Below the pieces are notes generated by a model. The model was not told the DNA's origin. It saw nothing but the letters and a program-made list of their open reading frames with translations, and made no database searches. Below, piece after piece: positions 27,516-36,466 of a stretch of 64,000 nucleotides of DNA. Position 1 is the first letter of the stretch; every line of letters starts with the position of its first letter. This DNA is from Polaromonas sp. AER18D-145. GTDB taxonomy: Bacteria; Pseudomonadota; Gammaproteobacteria; Burkholderiales; Burkholderiaceae_C. Where the stretch lies: assembly GCF_002379095.1 (NCBI RefSeq), contig NZ_NBZV01000007.1, positions 60,590 to 124,589 of the forward strand, read 5' to 3'. Both the position numbers and the translations under genes were made by a program.

Positions 27516-28966
27516 TGGATCAGCAGGTATTGGATGCCACGCAGCAGGCCACCTATGGCTTGTTCGTTGATGGCGAATGGGTGGAAGGCGACGGCCCGAG
27601 GGTATCCGTGTATGACAAATACCGGCTGCAGCCCTTCGCCGCCATCACCCTGGCCGATGCGGCGCAGGTCAGGCGGGCCGTCGATGGCGCGCACGCGGCA
27701 TTTCGCCGCGGCGTTCCGGTGGCGTTCGAACGCGGCGCGGTTCTGGAGCGTGCTGCCGCGCTGATGGATGCCCGTCTCGACGATTTTGTGCGAACCATGC
27801 AGCTGGAGGCCGGCTTCACGGCATCCGACGCCGCGGGCGAAGTGCGGCGCTGCATCCAGACCCTCAAGCTGTCGGCCGAAGAGGCGCGCCGCCTTGCCGG
27901 CGATGTGATCCCGCTGGCGGGGGCACCCAACCAGGCCGGACGCATTGGTTTCACGCTGCGTGTGCCGCTGGGCGTGATCGCTGCGATCACGCCGTTCAAT
28001 TCACCGCTCAATACCGTGACGCACAAGGTGGCGCCGGCCTTCGCTGCCGGCAACGCCGTGATCCTCAAACCCTCCACCCACACGCCGCTGACGGCCTGCA
28101 AGCTGGCCGAGGTGCTGATCGAAGCCGGCATGCCGCGCGGTTTCCTGTCGGTGCTGCATGGCAGTGCCGACGTCGTCAAGTGGCTGCAGGAAGACGAACG
28201 CGTCCGCTTTTTCGCCTTCACCGGCAGCACCGAGGTCGGCCGCAAAATCCAGCAGTCGGCCGGCTTGCGCCGCACGCAGATGGAGCTGGGATCGATCGCC
28301 TGCACCATTTTGTGTGACGATGCATCCCTCGATGCAGCCCTGCCCAAGATCGTCAACGCGGGTTACCGCAAGGCGGGCCAGGTCTGCACCTCGGTGCAGT
28401 TGCTGCTGGTGCATGAGTCGCTGATCAAGGAAGTGGAAACCCGCCTGGCTGCACTGGTCAAGGCCCTGCCGTTCGGGGATCCGCACGACCCGGCCACGGT
28501 GGTCGGCCCGGTGATCAGCGAGGAAGCGGCCATCCGGATCGCTGCGTGGATCCAGGAAGCGGTGGCCGGGGGGGCGGTCTGCCTGGCAGGCGGCCCGCGC
28601 CAGGGCGCGGTCGTGCCGCCGACGCTGCTGACATCCATCAGCGATTCGATGAAGGTTGGCTGTTGCGAGATCTTTGGCCCGGTCGTCTGCATCGCCTCTT
28701 TCAGCACGCTGAGCCAGGCCATTGAACGGGTCAACGCCACGCCGTTCGGCCTGGCCAGCGGAATTTTCACCAACCGGCTGGGCGATGCGTTTTCTGCGGC
28801 GCAGAAGCTCGAGGTCGGCGGCGTGCATATCAACGAGACATCGAGCTCGCGAGTCGACCTGATGCCTTACGGCGGATCCAAGGACAGCGGCTTCGGCCGC
28901 GAGGGCCCGTACTATGCGGTGCATGAAATGACCGAAGAACGCATCGTGACCTTCACGACGACCTGA
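27515..28966 (+). CDS. Aldehyde dehydrogenase family protein
   Basis: A 483-residue NAD(P)-dependent aldehyde dehydrogenase. FTGSTEVGRKI is the nucleotide motif, catalytic Glu lies in MELGS (about 256) and catalytic Cys in KAGQVCTSVQ (about 291). The usual GGNAP after the Glu is replaced by GSIAC, as in members acting on phosphorylated or small aldehydes, so substrate is uncertain. It is coupled to the cupin gene and precedes a TPP enzyme that could supply an aldehyde by decarboxylating a 2-oxoacid. Confidence 0.92.
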   Translation: MDQQVLDATQQATYGLFVDGEWVEGDGPRVSVYDKYRLQPFAAITLADAAQVRRAVDGAHAAFRRGVPVAFERGAVLERAAALMDARLDDFVRTMQLEAGFTASDAAGEVRRCIQTLKLSAEEARRLAGDVIPLAGAPNQAGRIGFTLRVPLGVIAAITPFNSPLNTVTHKVAPAFAAGNAVILKPSTHTPLTACKLAEVLIEAGMPRGFLSVLHGSADVVKWLQEDERVRFFAFTGSTEVGRKIQQSAGLRRTQMELGSIACTILCDDASLDAALPKIVNAGYRKAGQVCTSVQLLLVHESLIKEVETRLAALVKALPFGDPHDPATVVGPVISEEAAIRIAAWIQEAVAGGAVCLAGGPRQGAVVPPTLLTSISDSMKVGCCEIFGPVVCIASFSTLSQAIERVNATPFGLASGIFTNRLGDAFSAAQKLEVGGVHINETSSSRVDLMPYGGSKDSGFGREGPYYAVHEMTEERIVTFTTT

Positions 28967-28975
28967 CATATTGCA

Positions 28976-29011
28976 GGACAGGTCGCAGCCGCGCAGCGGC
29001 AGGCCCTGTCC
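28976..29011 (+). other. Intra-operon hairpin between ALDH and TPP-enzyme genes
   Basis: GGACAGG and CCTGTCC form the outer stem, with GCCGC-GCA-GCGGC as an inner stem. It lies wholly in the 71-bp gap and has no T-run, so it may be an mRNA processing or stability element rather than a terminator. Confidence 0.4.
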
Positions 29012-29037
29012 CAACCGACTCAACAAGGACAACAATC

Positions 29038-30816
29038 ATGCCCAAAATGAAGGGTGGCGAACTGATCGCCGAATACCTGGTCCAGGAAAAGATGCCCTAT
29101 ATCTTCGGCATCTGCGGCCATGGCAATGTGGGCATTCTCGATGCCCTGTACGACGTGCGCGACAAGATCCAGCTGATCTCGCCGCGTCATGAACAATGTG
29201 CCGGCCACATGGCCGATGCCTATTTCCGCGTCAAGCACAAGCCGGTGGCCACGCTGACCTCCACCGGTCCCGGTTCGGCCAACATGGTGATGTCCTGTGC
29301 CACCGCGCTGTCGGACTCCTCGGCCTTCATGTGCATCACATCGAACGTCCCGACCTCGCAGCACAACCGCGCACCGTTCCAGGAACTGTACAAGCACAAC
29401 CAGGCCGACTTCGCGCAGGTCATGCGCCCGGTGGTCAAGCGCGCCTTCCAGCCCACGCGCGTGGACATGTTGCCGCTGGCGCTGCGCCAGGCCATGGACA
29501 CCATGGTCACCGGCCGTCCCGGTCCGGTGAACCTGGATATTCCCTACAACGTCTACCAGGAAGAGGACGATGTCGAATTGCCGCCGGCGTCCAACATCCA
29601 GCGCGAGCACCGGCCGGGTGCCAATGACCTCGATGTGGCGACCACGCTGGACCTGCTGGCTGCGGCCCACCAGCCGGTGCTGTTCATCGGCCATGGCGCC
29701 ACCTTGTCGGAAGCCGGCGTGGAGATCACCGAGTTTGCCGACCGCCTGGGCATTCCGGTCATCACCTCACCCAACGGCATGGGCTGCATTGCCGGCGACC
29801 ACCCGCTGGCGCTGGGCTTCATAGGCCGCAACGGCGCTTACCCGGCGAATGAGGCAGGTCGCCGCTCCGACCTGGTGATCACGCTGGGCACGCGCTTCGA
29901 CGACCGCAGCTCATCGAGCTGGCACGAGGGCTACTCGTGGAACTTTCCCAAGACAAAGCTGGTGCATGTGGACATCGACCCGCAGGAGCTGGGCCGCAAC
30001 TACGCGCCGACGCTGGGCATCATCGCCGACGTCAAGGTGTTCGTGCGCCAGCTGCTCAATGCCTTGCCGGCACGCCCCGGCATCACGGCCACACGTTATG
30101 CGCCCTGGTTGGCACAGGTGCAGGGCTGGCAGGCGCAGTGGGAAGCCTTTGTGCGCCCCCATTTTGGCGATTCGACCAGTCCGCTGCGGCCCGAATTCGT
30201 GGTTGGCACGCTGCAGAAAATACTGCCCGATGACGTGATCCTCGCCCTCGACTCCGGCGTGCACCACAACTGGTTCATGCAGTTCTGGAAGGCCAAGCGA
30301 CCGCAGAGCATGCTCAACAGCTGGGGCTACTCGTCCATGGGTTTTGGCGTGTGCGGCGTCATGGGCGCCCAGCTCGCGGCACCGGATCGCCCCTGCGTCG
30401 CCGTGGTGGGCGATGGCGGCTTCACGATGGCGCCCTACGTGCTTTGCACGGCGGTGGAATACAACCTGCCGGTGGTCTGGATCATCTGGAACAACTTCGC
30501 CTGGGGCGCGATCCGCGACCTGCAATACGGATTGTTCGATGGCCGTGAAATCGGCACGGCGTTTTATCACGGCGCGACCGGCAAGCCCTACAACCCCGAC
30601 TTTGCCGCCTGGGCGAGAGCCTGCGGCGCCGATGGCATGACGGTCACGCGTCCGCAGGAACTGGCCGCAGCGGTCGAACAGGCGCTCAAGAACCGGCGCC
30701 CTTGCGTGATCGACGTCCATGTCGATGCCGACGTGCGTCCACCTTCCACCGGCACCTGGCAACTGCCACCGATTCCGTACAAGGAACCCCTCTACGGCAA
30801 GCCTTTTGTTGCCTGA
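29038..30816 (+). CDS. Thiamine pyrophosphate-binding protein (acetolactate synthase large-subunit-like)
   Basis: A 592-residue three-domain TPP enzyme. The cofactor-activating Glu lies in RHEQCAGHMADAY (about 51), the central domain reads VLFIGHGATLSEAG and LVITLGTRFDDR, and TPP/Mg binding is GDGGFTMAP followed by IIWNNFAW. The family includes acetolactate synthase and 2-oxoacid decarboxylases or lyases; no ilvN-like small subunit is nearby, so a catabolic decarboxylase or carboligase is more likely. AAGGA precedes the ATG. Confidence 0.92.
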   Translation: MPKMKGGELIAEYLVQEKMPYIFGICGHGNVGILDALYDVRDKIQLISPRHEQCAGHMADAYFRVKHKPVATLTSTGPGSANMVMSCATALSDSSAFMCITSNVPTSQHNRAPFQELYKHNQADFAQVMRPVVKRAFQPTRVDMLPLALRQAMDTMVTGRPGPVNLDIPYNVYQEEDDVELPPASNIQREHRPGANDLDVATTLDLLAAAHQPVLFIGHGATLSEAGVEITEFADRLGIPVITSPNGMGCIAGDHPLALGFIGRNGAYPANEAGRRSDLVITLGTRFDDRSSSSWHEGYSWNFPKTKLVHVDIDPQELGRNYAPTLGIIADVKVFVRQLLNALPARPGITATRYAPWLAQVQGWQAQWEAFVRPHFGDSTSPLRPEFVVGTLQKILPDDVILALDSGVHHNWFMQFWKAKRPQSMLNSWGYSSMGFGVCGVMGAQLAAPDRPCVAVVGDGGFTMAPYVLCTAVEYNLPVVWIIWNNFAWGAIRDLQYGLFDGREIGTAFYHGATGKPYNPDFAAWARACGADGMTVTRPQELAAAVEQALKNRRPCVIDVHVDADVRPPSTGTWQLPPIPYKEPLYGKPFVA

Positions 30817-30849
30817 GCCTTTTCACTTCAATTCATTCGAGGATTTCAC

Positions 30850-31572
30850 ATGAGCAACAAGATCGCCCTGGTTTTTGGTGGTACCCGCGGCATTGGTGCG
30901 GCCAGCGTGCGGAAACTGGCGGAAAGCGGCTTCGATGTCGCCTACACCTATGTCTCCAGCGCCCCCGACCTGCCGGAGAAGATCGGTGGGGGCCGGACCA
31001 GGGGTTATGCCGTTGATATCTGCGAACCGTCCCAGGTGGAGCAGGTGTTTGCCGACGTGGCGCGCGACTTCGGCAGCGCCCCGCACTGCGTGGTGGCCAA
31101 CGCCGGCATCAATGTGCCGCCCGGCCCGATGGCGCAGTTCGACCCGGAGAATTTCCGCAAGCTGGTGGAGGTCAACATCGTTGGCGCTTTCAACGTCCTG
31201 AGTGCGGCCGCCCGGCATGTGGCGGATGGCGGCAACATCATCGCGCTGACGACCTCCATGGTGCGCATCGGCGTGCCGGGCGGCGGCCCCTACACGGCGA
31301 CCAAGGCGGCGGTGGAAAGCCTGGTGCGTTCCATGGCCAAGGAGCTGGCGCCGCGCAAGGTACGCGTCAATGCCGTGGCGCCGGGCCCGGTCGACACCGA
31401 CCTGTTCCGGGCCGGCAAGACCGACGAAGCCAAGGCGCGATCGGCCGCCATGAGCCCGTTCAACCGCATCGGCACGCCCGAAGAGGTGGCCGAGGTCGTG
31501 GGTTTCCTCGCCTCCGACAAGGCCTCGTGGGTGCACGGTCAGATCATTCAGCCCAACGGTGGCATGGTCTAA
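30850..31572 (+). CDS. SDR-family oxidoreductase (classical)
   Basis: A 240-residue short-chain dehydrogenase with a complete active site: GGTRGIG cofactor motif (about 10-16), NAGI, Ser in LTTSMVRIGV and Tyr-Lys in PYTATKAA (about 147-151), plus GQIIQPNGGM at the end. It is 33 bp after the TPP enzyme and shares its direction, so it likely reduces or oxidises an alcohol or ketone in the same pathway. Confidence 0.93.
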   Translation: MSNKIALVFGGTRGIGAASVRKLAESGFDVAYTYVSSAPDLPEKIGGGRTRGYAVDICEPSQVEQVFADVARDFGSAPHCVVANAGINVPPGPMAQFDPENFRKLVEVNIVGAFNVLSAAARHVADGGNIIALTTSMVRIGVPGGGPYTATKAAVESLVRSMAKELAPRKVRVNAVAPGPVDTDLFRAGKTDEAKARSAAMSPFNRIGTPEEVAEVVGFLASDKASWVHGQIIQPNGGMV

Positions 31573-31581
31573 GCATGTGGT

Positions 31582-31630
31582 CCCCACGATCGCTCACTGC
31601 GTGTAGCTCCCTGCCCCCCGAGGGGGCCGC
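31582..31630. repeat. 49-bp dispersed repeat, copy 2
   Basis: CCCCACGATCGCTCACTGCG and the following 29 bases match the reverse strand of 10725-10773 with two differences. It separates the SDR gene from the binding-protein gene inside an otherwise tight operon. Confidence 0.8.
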
Positions 31631-31684
31631 GGTTTGCCTTGGGGCGGCCCGGCGGCAAAACATGCTGTTCTCGCAAACCTGATC

Positions 31685-32581
31685 ATGAGACTCGCGGTCT
31701 TTACCAAGAACCTCACGAACCCCGCTTACGGCGCGGCGCGACTCGGCGCCGAGCGCGCCGCCGCGGCTTTCGGGGCCGAGGTGCTGCACTTTGTGCCGAA
31801 AAAGGGTGACGACCCCGAAGAGCAGAGCGCGCTGATTGACCAGGCGCTGGCGCTCGATCCGCGGCCGGACGCCTTTGTGTTCTCGCCCGTGCATGCCAGC
31901 AAGGTGGATCCGGCGATACGCCGTGTCGCCGCGGCCGGCATCCCCCTGATCGGCTTTGTCAATCCGATAGAGGCCGCGCCCAGCGTGGCCTATGTCAGTT
32001 CGGACGACTACCAGTTGTCGCTGGCGATTGCCACTTACCTCTTCACCCATCTGCGGGGCAAGGGGCGCGTGCTTGTCGTCACCGGGCCCGAGGAGTCCTT
32101 CACCAGCCTGGAGCGGCTGCGCGGCTTTCGCGCGGTGGCCAGCCTGTACCCGGGCATTGAATGGGCGGGCCAGGTGGCGGGCGACTACCTACGCGACGTG
32201 GCGCGTGAGCGCACGGGGCAATGGCTGCGCGACAACGCGCCGCCCGATGCCTGTCTGGTGGCCAACGACATCATGGCCATCGGTGTACTGGACGCGCTGG
32301 ATGCCGCTGGCCAGACGGCGGCGGTGGTCGGCGTCAACGCGATTCCGCAGGCCATCGACGCCATCGCCGCCGGCCGCATGCTCGCCACGGCCGACTTCAA
32401 TGCCATGCAGATGGCTTTCCTGGCCGCCGAGTGCGCGGTGCGCCACCTGCGCGGCGAGGCGGTACCGGCATCGGTTGAGCTGCCGGTGCAGATCGTGGAT
32501 CGCAGCAATTACCGGCAGTGGGATCAGCCCTACGAGCAACGTCCCGTGATCACACTCGAACAACTGAGGATGCAGACATGA
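31685..32581 (+). CDS. Periplasmic-binding-protein-like protein without a signal peptide
   Basis: A 298-residue type I binding-protein fold (Peripla_BP_4/sugar-binding class): MRLAVFTKNLTNPAYGAARLG, FVFSPVHASKVDPAIRRV, AAAGIPLIGFVNP and CLVANDIMAIGVLDAL. It begins directly with the first beta strand: there is no secretion signal and no DNA-binding domain. The only open frame upstream comes from the 49-bp repeat. No ABC permease partner is adjacent. Its stop overlaps the next start (ATGA), coupling it to a Bug receptor. It may be a cytoplasmic ligand sensor or carrier, or may have lost its export signal. Confidence 0.85.
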   Translation: MRLAVFTKNLTNPAYGAARLGAERAAAAFGAEVLHFVPKKGDDPEEQSALIDQALALDPRPDAFVFSPVHASKVDPAIRRVAAAGIPLIGFVNPIEAAPSVAYVSSDDYQLSLAIATYLFTHLRGKGRVLVVTGPEESFTSLERLRGFRAVASLYPGIEWAGQVAGDYLRDVARERTGQWLRDNAPPDACLVANDIMAIGVLDALDAAGQTAAVVGVNAIPQAIDAIAAGRMLATADFNAMQMAFLAAECAVRHLRGEAVPASVELPVQIVDRSNYRQWDQPYEQRPVITLEQLRMQT

Positions 32582-33564
32582 AAAACACCTTTCTGAAAAT
32601 TTGGGGCAGTGGCCTGCTGGCCGCCCTGGTGGGCTGGGTCGGACCGGGCGGTGCCGCCATGGCGCAGGACTATCCCAACAAGCCGATCCGCCTGGTGGCG
32701 CCTTTCGCCCCGGCCGGCGCGACCGACATCCTCGGCCGCATCATTGCAGAGCGCCTGGCGACGACGTATGGCCAGAGCATGGTGGTCGACAACAAGCCCG
32801 GCGCCAGCGGCCACCTGGGCGCCCAGATCGTGGCGAAGGCGCCCGGCGACGGCTACACGCTGCTGGTGGGTACCATCGGCATCCATGCGGCCTACGCCAG
32901 CTACCGCAAGCTGGCCTACAGCCCGGCCACCGAGCTGCAGCCGGTCATGATCATCGGCGAGGCGCCCAACCTGGTACTGGTGCCAGCCAACTCGCCGTAC
33001 AAGACCTTTGCCGATTTTCTGGCCGATGCCAAAGCCAACCCGGGCAAGATCAACTACGCCTCCGCCGGTCCGGGGTCGTCGGTGCACATGGTCACGGCCC
33101 TGTTCGAACTGGCCAGCGGCACCCGACTCAACCACGTGCCGTACAAAGGCAGCGGCCCGGCCCTGATCGACCTGATTGGCGGCCAGGTGCAGGTGATGTT
33201 CGACAACATGTCGTCGGGCATGCCGCATGTGCAGGGTGGCAAGCTGCGCGCGCTGGCCGTCACCGGTCCCAGGCGCGACCCGCGCTTCCCCGATGTGCCC
33301 ACCATCGCCGAAGCCGGCGTGCCGGGCTACAGCGGTACCTCGTGGTTCACGCTGGCTGCGCCCAGCACCATGCCGGCCCCGCTGGTGGACAAGCTCAACA
33401 AGGATGTGCAGCGCGTGCTGGCCTCCCCCGACGTGGTGGCGCGGTACGACAAGCTGGGCATCAACTACACGCCGAATACGCCGGCGGAGGCAGCCGCCTT
33501 TTTCAAATCGGAAACCACCAAGTGGAGCCGCGTGATCGAAGCGGCCAAATTGCAGCTCGATTGA
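32578..33564 (+). CDS. Bug-family tripartite tricarboxylate receptor
   Basis: A 328-residue Bug protein. An N-terminal signal (LLAALVGWVGPGGAAMAQD) is followed by IRLVAPFAPAGATDILGR, VVDNKPGASGHLGA, INYASAGPGSSVHM and VPYKGSGPALIDLIGG. Translation is coupled to the upstream binding-protein-like gene by a 4-base overlap. The ligand is unknown; no TctA/TctB transport subunits are nearby. Confidence 0.93.
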   Translation: MKNTFLKIWGSGLLAALVGWVGPGGAAMAQDYPNKPIRLVAPFAPAGATDILGRIIAERLATTYGQSMVVDNKPGASGHLGAQIVAKAPGDGYTLLVGTIGIHAAYASYRKLAYSPATELQPVMIIGEAPNLVLVPANSPYKTFADFLADAKANPGKINYASAGPGSSVHMVTALFELASGTRLNHVPYKGSGPALIDLIGGQVQVMFDNMSSGMPHVQGGKLRALAVTGPRRDPRFPDVPTIAEAGVPGYSGTSWFTLAAPSTMPAPLVDKLNKDVQRVLASPDVVARYDKLGINYTPNTPAEAAAFFKSETTKWSRVIEAAKLQLD

Positions 33565-33658
33565 AACCCGGCGAAGCGCGCTACGGAAAGGCCCCGTCTT
33601 CCCCGTTTTCTCGCGTTGGATGACCTGCATTTTTCAATAAACAAAAAGAGAGACAAAC

Positions 33659-34630
33659 ATGTTCAAGAAATTTTTTCGCCCCCTTCTGGCGACAGCCCTG
33701 TTCGCTGTTTCCACTTTTTCGCCAGCTCAGGAGGCCTACCCCTCCAGGCCCCTTAAGCTCGTAGTTCCCTATGCAGCCGGCGGCCCGGCCGACATGCTGG
33801 CCCGCATGGTGGCCGAAAAACTGGGTCCGCGCCTGGGGCAGGCCGTGGTGATCGAGAACAAGCCCGGCGCTGGCGGTCACACCGGGGCGGAACTCGTGGC
33901 CAAGGGGCCGGCAGACGGTTACACGCTGATGCTGGGCACCATCGCGCACAACGGCGCGGTCAAGCTCTACAAGAACCTGCGCTACGATCCGCTCAATGAC
34001 CTGCAGTCGGTGATCCTGATCGCCGAGAGCCCCAGCGTGCTGCTGGTCAGGCAGGACCTGCCGGCCAAGTCAGTGGCCGAGTTGCTGGCGCTGGCGCGCG
34101 CCCAGCCCGGCAAGCTGAGCTACGGTTCGGCAGGCAACGGCTCGGCCATGCACATGGCGGCCGAACTGTTCCGCTACATGACGAAAATCGACTATGTGCA
34201 CGTGCCCTACCGGGGTGGCGCACCGGCCATGGCCGACCTGCTGGGCGGCCAGATCGACATGTTGTTCGAGAGCCTGGGAACGGCGCACCAGCAGCTCAAG
34301 GGCGGCAAGGTGCGCGCCCTGGCCGTGACCGGCACCACGCGCAACCCCAGTCTGCCTGATGTGCGGACGGTCGCCGAAGCCGGCGTGCCCGGGTATTCCT
34401 CCGTGCCCTGGTACACCATTTCGACGGCACGGGGCGTGCCGGCGGCCATCGTCAACAAACTCAATGCTGAAATCAATGCCGTGCTCAAGGCACCCGATCT
34501 GGTGCAGCGCTGGGAGGCTCAGGGGGTGTTGCCGCTGGGCGGTTCGGTGGCCGATGCGGTCAAACGCAACAAGACGGAGACCGACAAGTGGAGCGCCGTG
34601 ATAGACGCGGCCAACATCAAGCTCGACTGA
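33659..34630 (+). CDS. Bug-family tripartite tricarboxylate receptor
   Basis: A 323-residue Bug protein with a signal peptide (FRPLLATALFAVSTFSPAQ), then LKLVVPYAAGGPADMLARM, VVIENKPGAGGHTGAE, LSYGSAGNGSAMHM and VPYRGGAPAMADLLGGQ. It is a second receptor directly after another, 94 bp downstream, and the two differ enough to suggest different ligands. AAGAGAG precedes the ATG. A palindromic element begins at the base after its stop. Confidence 0.93.
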   Translation: MFKKFFRPLLATALFAVSTFSPAQEAYPSRPLKLVVPYAAGGPADMLARMVAEKLGPRLGQAVVIENKPGAGGHTGAELVAKGPADGYTLMLGTIAHNGAVKLYKNLRYDPLNDLQSVILIAESPSVLLVRQDLPAKSVAELLALARAQPGKLSYGSAGNGSAMHMAAELFRYMTKIDYVHVPYRGGAPAMADLLGGQIDMLFESLGTAHQQLKGGKVRALAVTGTTRNPSLPDVRTVAEAGVPGYSSVPWYTISTARGVPAAIVNKLNAEINAVLKAPDLVQRWEAQGVLPLGGSVADAVKRNKTETDKWSAVIDAANIKLD

Positions 34631-34774
34631 GAACTTATGAATAAATCTACTGCGCGCCCCGATCGCGGCGTTGGGCGGTGCTCGGAATCCTCACGTACAG
34701 GAAGTACGTTCCGGTTCCTGCGCTCCGTCCGCCTTGCGCTCGGGCCGCTCGCTACGATTTCTTCACAAGTTCTG
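34631..34774. repeat. 144-bp palindromic intergenic element
   Basis: The ends GAACTTATGAATAAATC and GATTTCTTCACAAGTTC are inverted repeats (15 of 17 bases). Inside, two 51-base halves are imperfect reverse complements centred on CACGTAC-AGGAA-GTACG, so the whole can fold as one long hairpin. It resembles a non-coding repeat widespread in Burkholderiales, by my recollection; copies elsewhere cannot be counted here. Confidence 0.6.
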
Positions 34775-34788
34775 AGGAGTGGTGACTG

Positions 34789-36267
34789 ATGCGTCAGGAG
34801 TTGGTCTATGACGTGGTGGTGGTCGGCGGCGGCGGTGCCGGCCTGGCGGCAGCCATAGCCGCGCGTGCGGCAGGCCGCAGCGTGGTGCTGCTCGAGAAAA
34901 ACCCGGCGCTCGGTGGTTCGACCGCCTGGTCCATAGGCTCGGTCAGCGCGACGCAGACGCCGCACCAGAAAAAGCGGGGCATTGTGGATAACCCGGCGGA
35001 CCACTGGGCCGACATGCCCGGCTTTGCCGGCGACCTGGCCGGGCGAGACAACGACGAGTTGCGCAGGATCCTGTGCGACGGGATGCCGGACACCTTCCAG
35101 TGGCTGTTGGACTCCGGCGTGCGTTTCATGGGCCCCATGCCCGAGCCACCGCACCGCCAGCCGCGCATGCACAACGTGCTGCCCAATTCGCGTTCCTTCA
35201 TTTACCACCTCGAGCGCCGCGCGCGCCGCGCCGGGGTCGATATCCGGACCGCCACGCCTGTGACGGCCCTGGTGCAGCGGGAAGGCCGCGTCACCGGCGT
35301 CGATGCCGGGAGCGGCACGGAGCTGCTGTGCTTCACCGCGCGTGGCGGCGTGGTGCTGGCCGCGGGCGACTTCACCAACGGCGCCGACTTCAAGGCACGC
35401 TTCATGGGAGCGCAGGAAGCCAAGGTCGAGGGTGTCAATGTCACCGCCACCGGGGACGGCCAGCGCATGGCCGAGGCGCTCGGAGCAACCATCCTCAATG
35501 GCGACCTGGCGCTCGGCCCCGAAATCCGCTTCATCGCCCCGGCCACCGAGACCCTGATGCGCCGCCTGCCGCCCTGGCGCTGGCTGGCCGCCTTCATGGA
35601 ATGGTCGCTGGATCACCTGCCGGCGGTGCTGCTGCGGCCCTTCATGATGAAGTTTCTCACCACCGCACTGGCGCCTTCGCCCACGCTGTTCGAGGCCGGG
35701 GCCCTGCTGGTCAACTGCCGCGGCGAACGGTTTGGCAACGAGCTGGATCGCCCGGCTTGGCGCCTGCCTGACCAGCCCGGCAAGGTCGGCTACATCGTGA
35801 TCGACCAGGCGCTGGCGAAGCGTTTTTCGGCCTGGCCCGACTTTGTGTCCACCGCGCCCGGTATTGCCTACGCCTATGTGCCGGACTATCAGAAAAACCG
35901 GCCGGATGTCTGCACCGTAGCCCCGACGCTGGAGGCGCTGGCGTGCAAGCTCGGCATGGATGCGGCGGTGCTGGCAAACAACGCGGCTTCGGGCGCTGTG
36001 CATCCGCTCGGCGCCGGGCCCTACATGGCCCTGGGGCCGGTACGTTCGGTTTTTGTGCACAGCGAGGGTGGCCTGGCGGTCGACACGCAGCACCGGGTGC
36101 TGGACGCCGGCGGGCAGGCCTTGCCCGGCCTGTATGCCGCCGGTTCGACCGGGCAGGGCGGGTTGCTGCTCAAGGGGCACGGCCATCACCTGGCCTGGGC
36201 CTTTGTGTCCGGACGGCGTGCCGGCCGCTTTGCGGCGATGTCCGCCGGCACGGCAGGGTCAGGCTGA
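34789..36267 (+). CDS. FAD-dependent oxidoreductase (fumarate reductase/succinate dehydrogenase flavoprotein-like)
   Basis: A 492-residue FAD_binding_2 protein. VVVGGGGAGLAAAIAARAAG binds the ADP part of FAD, GGSTAWSIGSVS is the second FAD contact, and the C-terminus reads LPGLYAAGSTGQGGLLLKGH. Related enzymes include 3-ketosteroid dehydrogenases, fumarate reductases and TcuA. It may dehydrogenate a carboxylic acid in this cluster. GAGGAGTGGTG lies just upstream of the ATG. A strong palindrome follows its stop. Confidence 0.88.
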   Translation: MRQELVYDVVVVGGGGAGLAAAIAARAAGRSVVLLEKNPALGGSTAWSIGSVSATQTPHQKKRGIVDNPADHWADMPGFAGDLAGRDNDELRRILCDGMPDTFQWLLDSGVRFMGPMPEPPHRQPRMHNVLPNSRSFIYHLERRARRAGVDIRTATPVTALVQREGRVTGVDAGSGTELLCFTARGGVVLAAGDFTNGADFKARFMGAQEAKVEGVNVTATGDGQRMAEALGATILNGDLALGPEIRFIAPATETLMRRLPPWRWLAAFMEWSLDHLPAVLLRPFMMKFLTTALAPSPTLFEAGALLVNCRGERFGNELDRPAWRLPDQPGKVGYIVIDQALAKRFSAWPDFVSTAPGIAYAYVPDYQKNRPDVCTVAPTLEALACKLGMDAAVLANNAASGAVHPLGAGPYMALGPVRSVFVHSEGGLAVDTQHRVLDAGGQALPGLYAAGSTGQGGLLLKGHGHHLAWAFVSGRRAGRFAAMSAGTAGSG

Positions 36268-36268
36268 T

Positions 36269-36323
36269 GCGGCCTCCGGCACAAGGGCATCACGAATGGT
36301 GATGCCCTTATGCCGGAGGCCCC
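36269..36323. promoter_or_regulatory. Large palindrome with LysR-type operator upstream of tcuA
   Basis: Two 25-base arms (36269-36293 and 36299-36323) are inverted repeats with two mismatches around a 5-base centre; the inner part AAGGGCATCAC / GTGATGCCCTT is perfect. The stretch from 36288 matches 19118 over 34 bases with 6 differences. It begins right after the FAD-enzyme stop, so it may also act as a terminator for that gene. Confidence 0.6.
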
Positions 36324-36466
36324 CTGACGCCGGGGTTGGTCAGCGCTTACAGTCAATGTCGCGTCGAACACACGACAGCGTTGGTTGGTTCATTCATGAA
36401 AGTTGCACCCCTGTGTGCATGGCGGGTGCCCGTTCAGTCGGGTGCCGTTGATGGAGGTTTTCCCCG

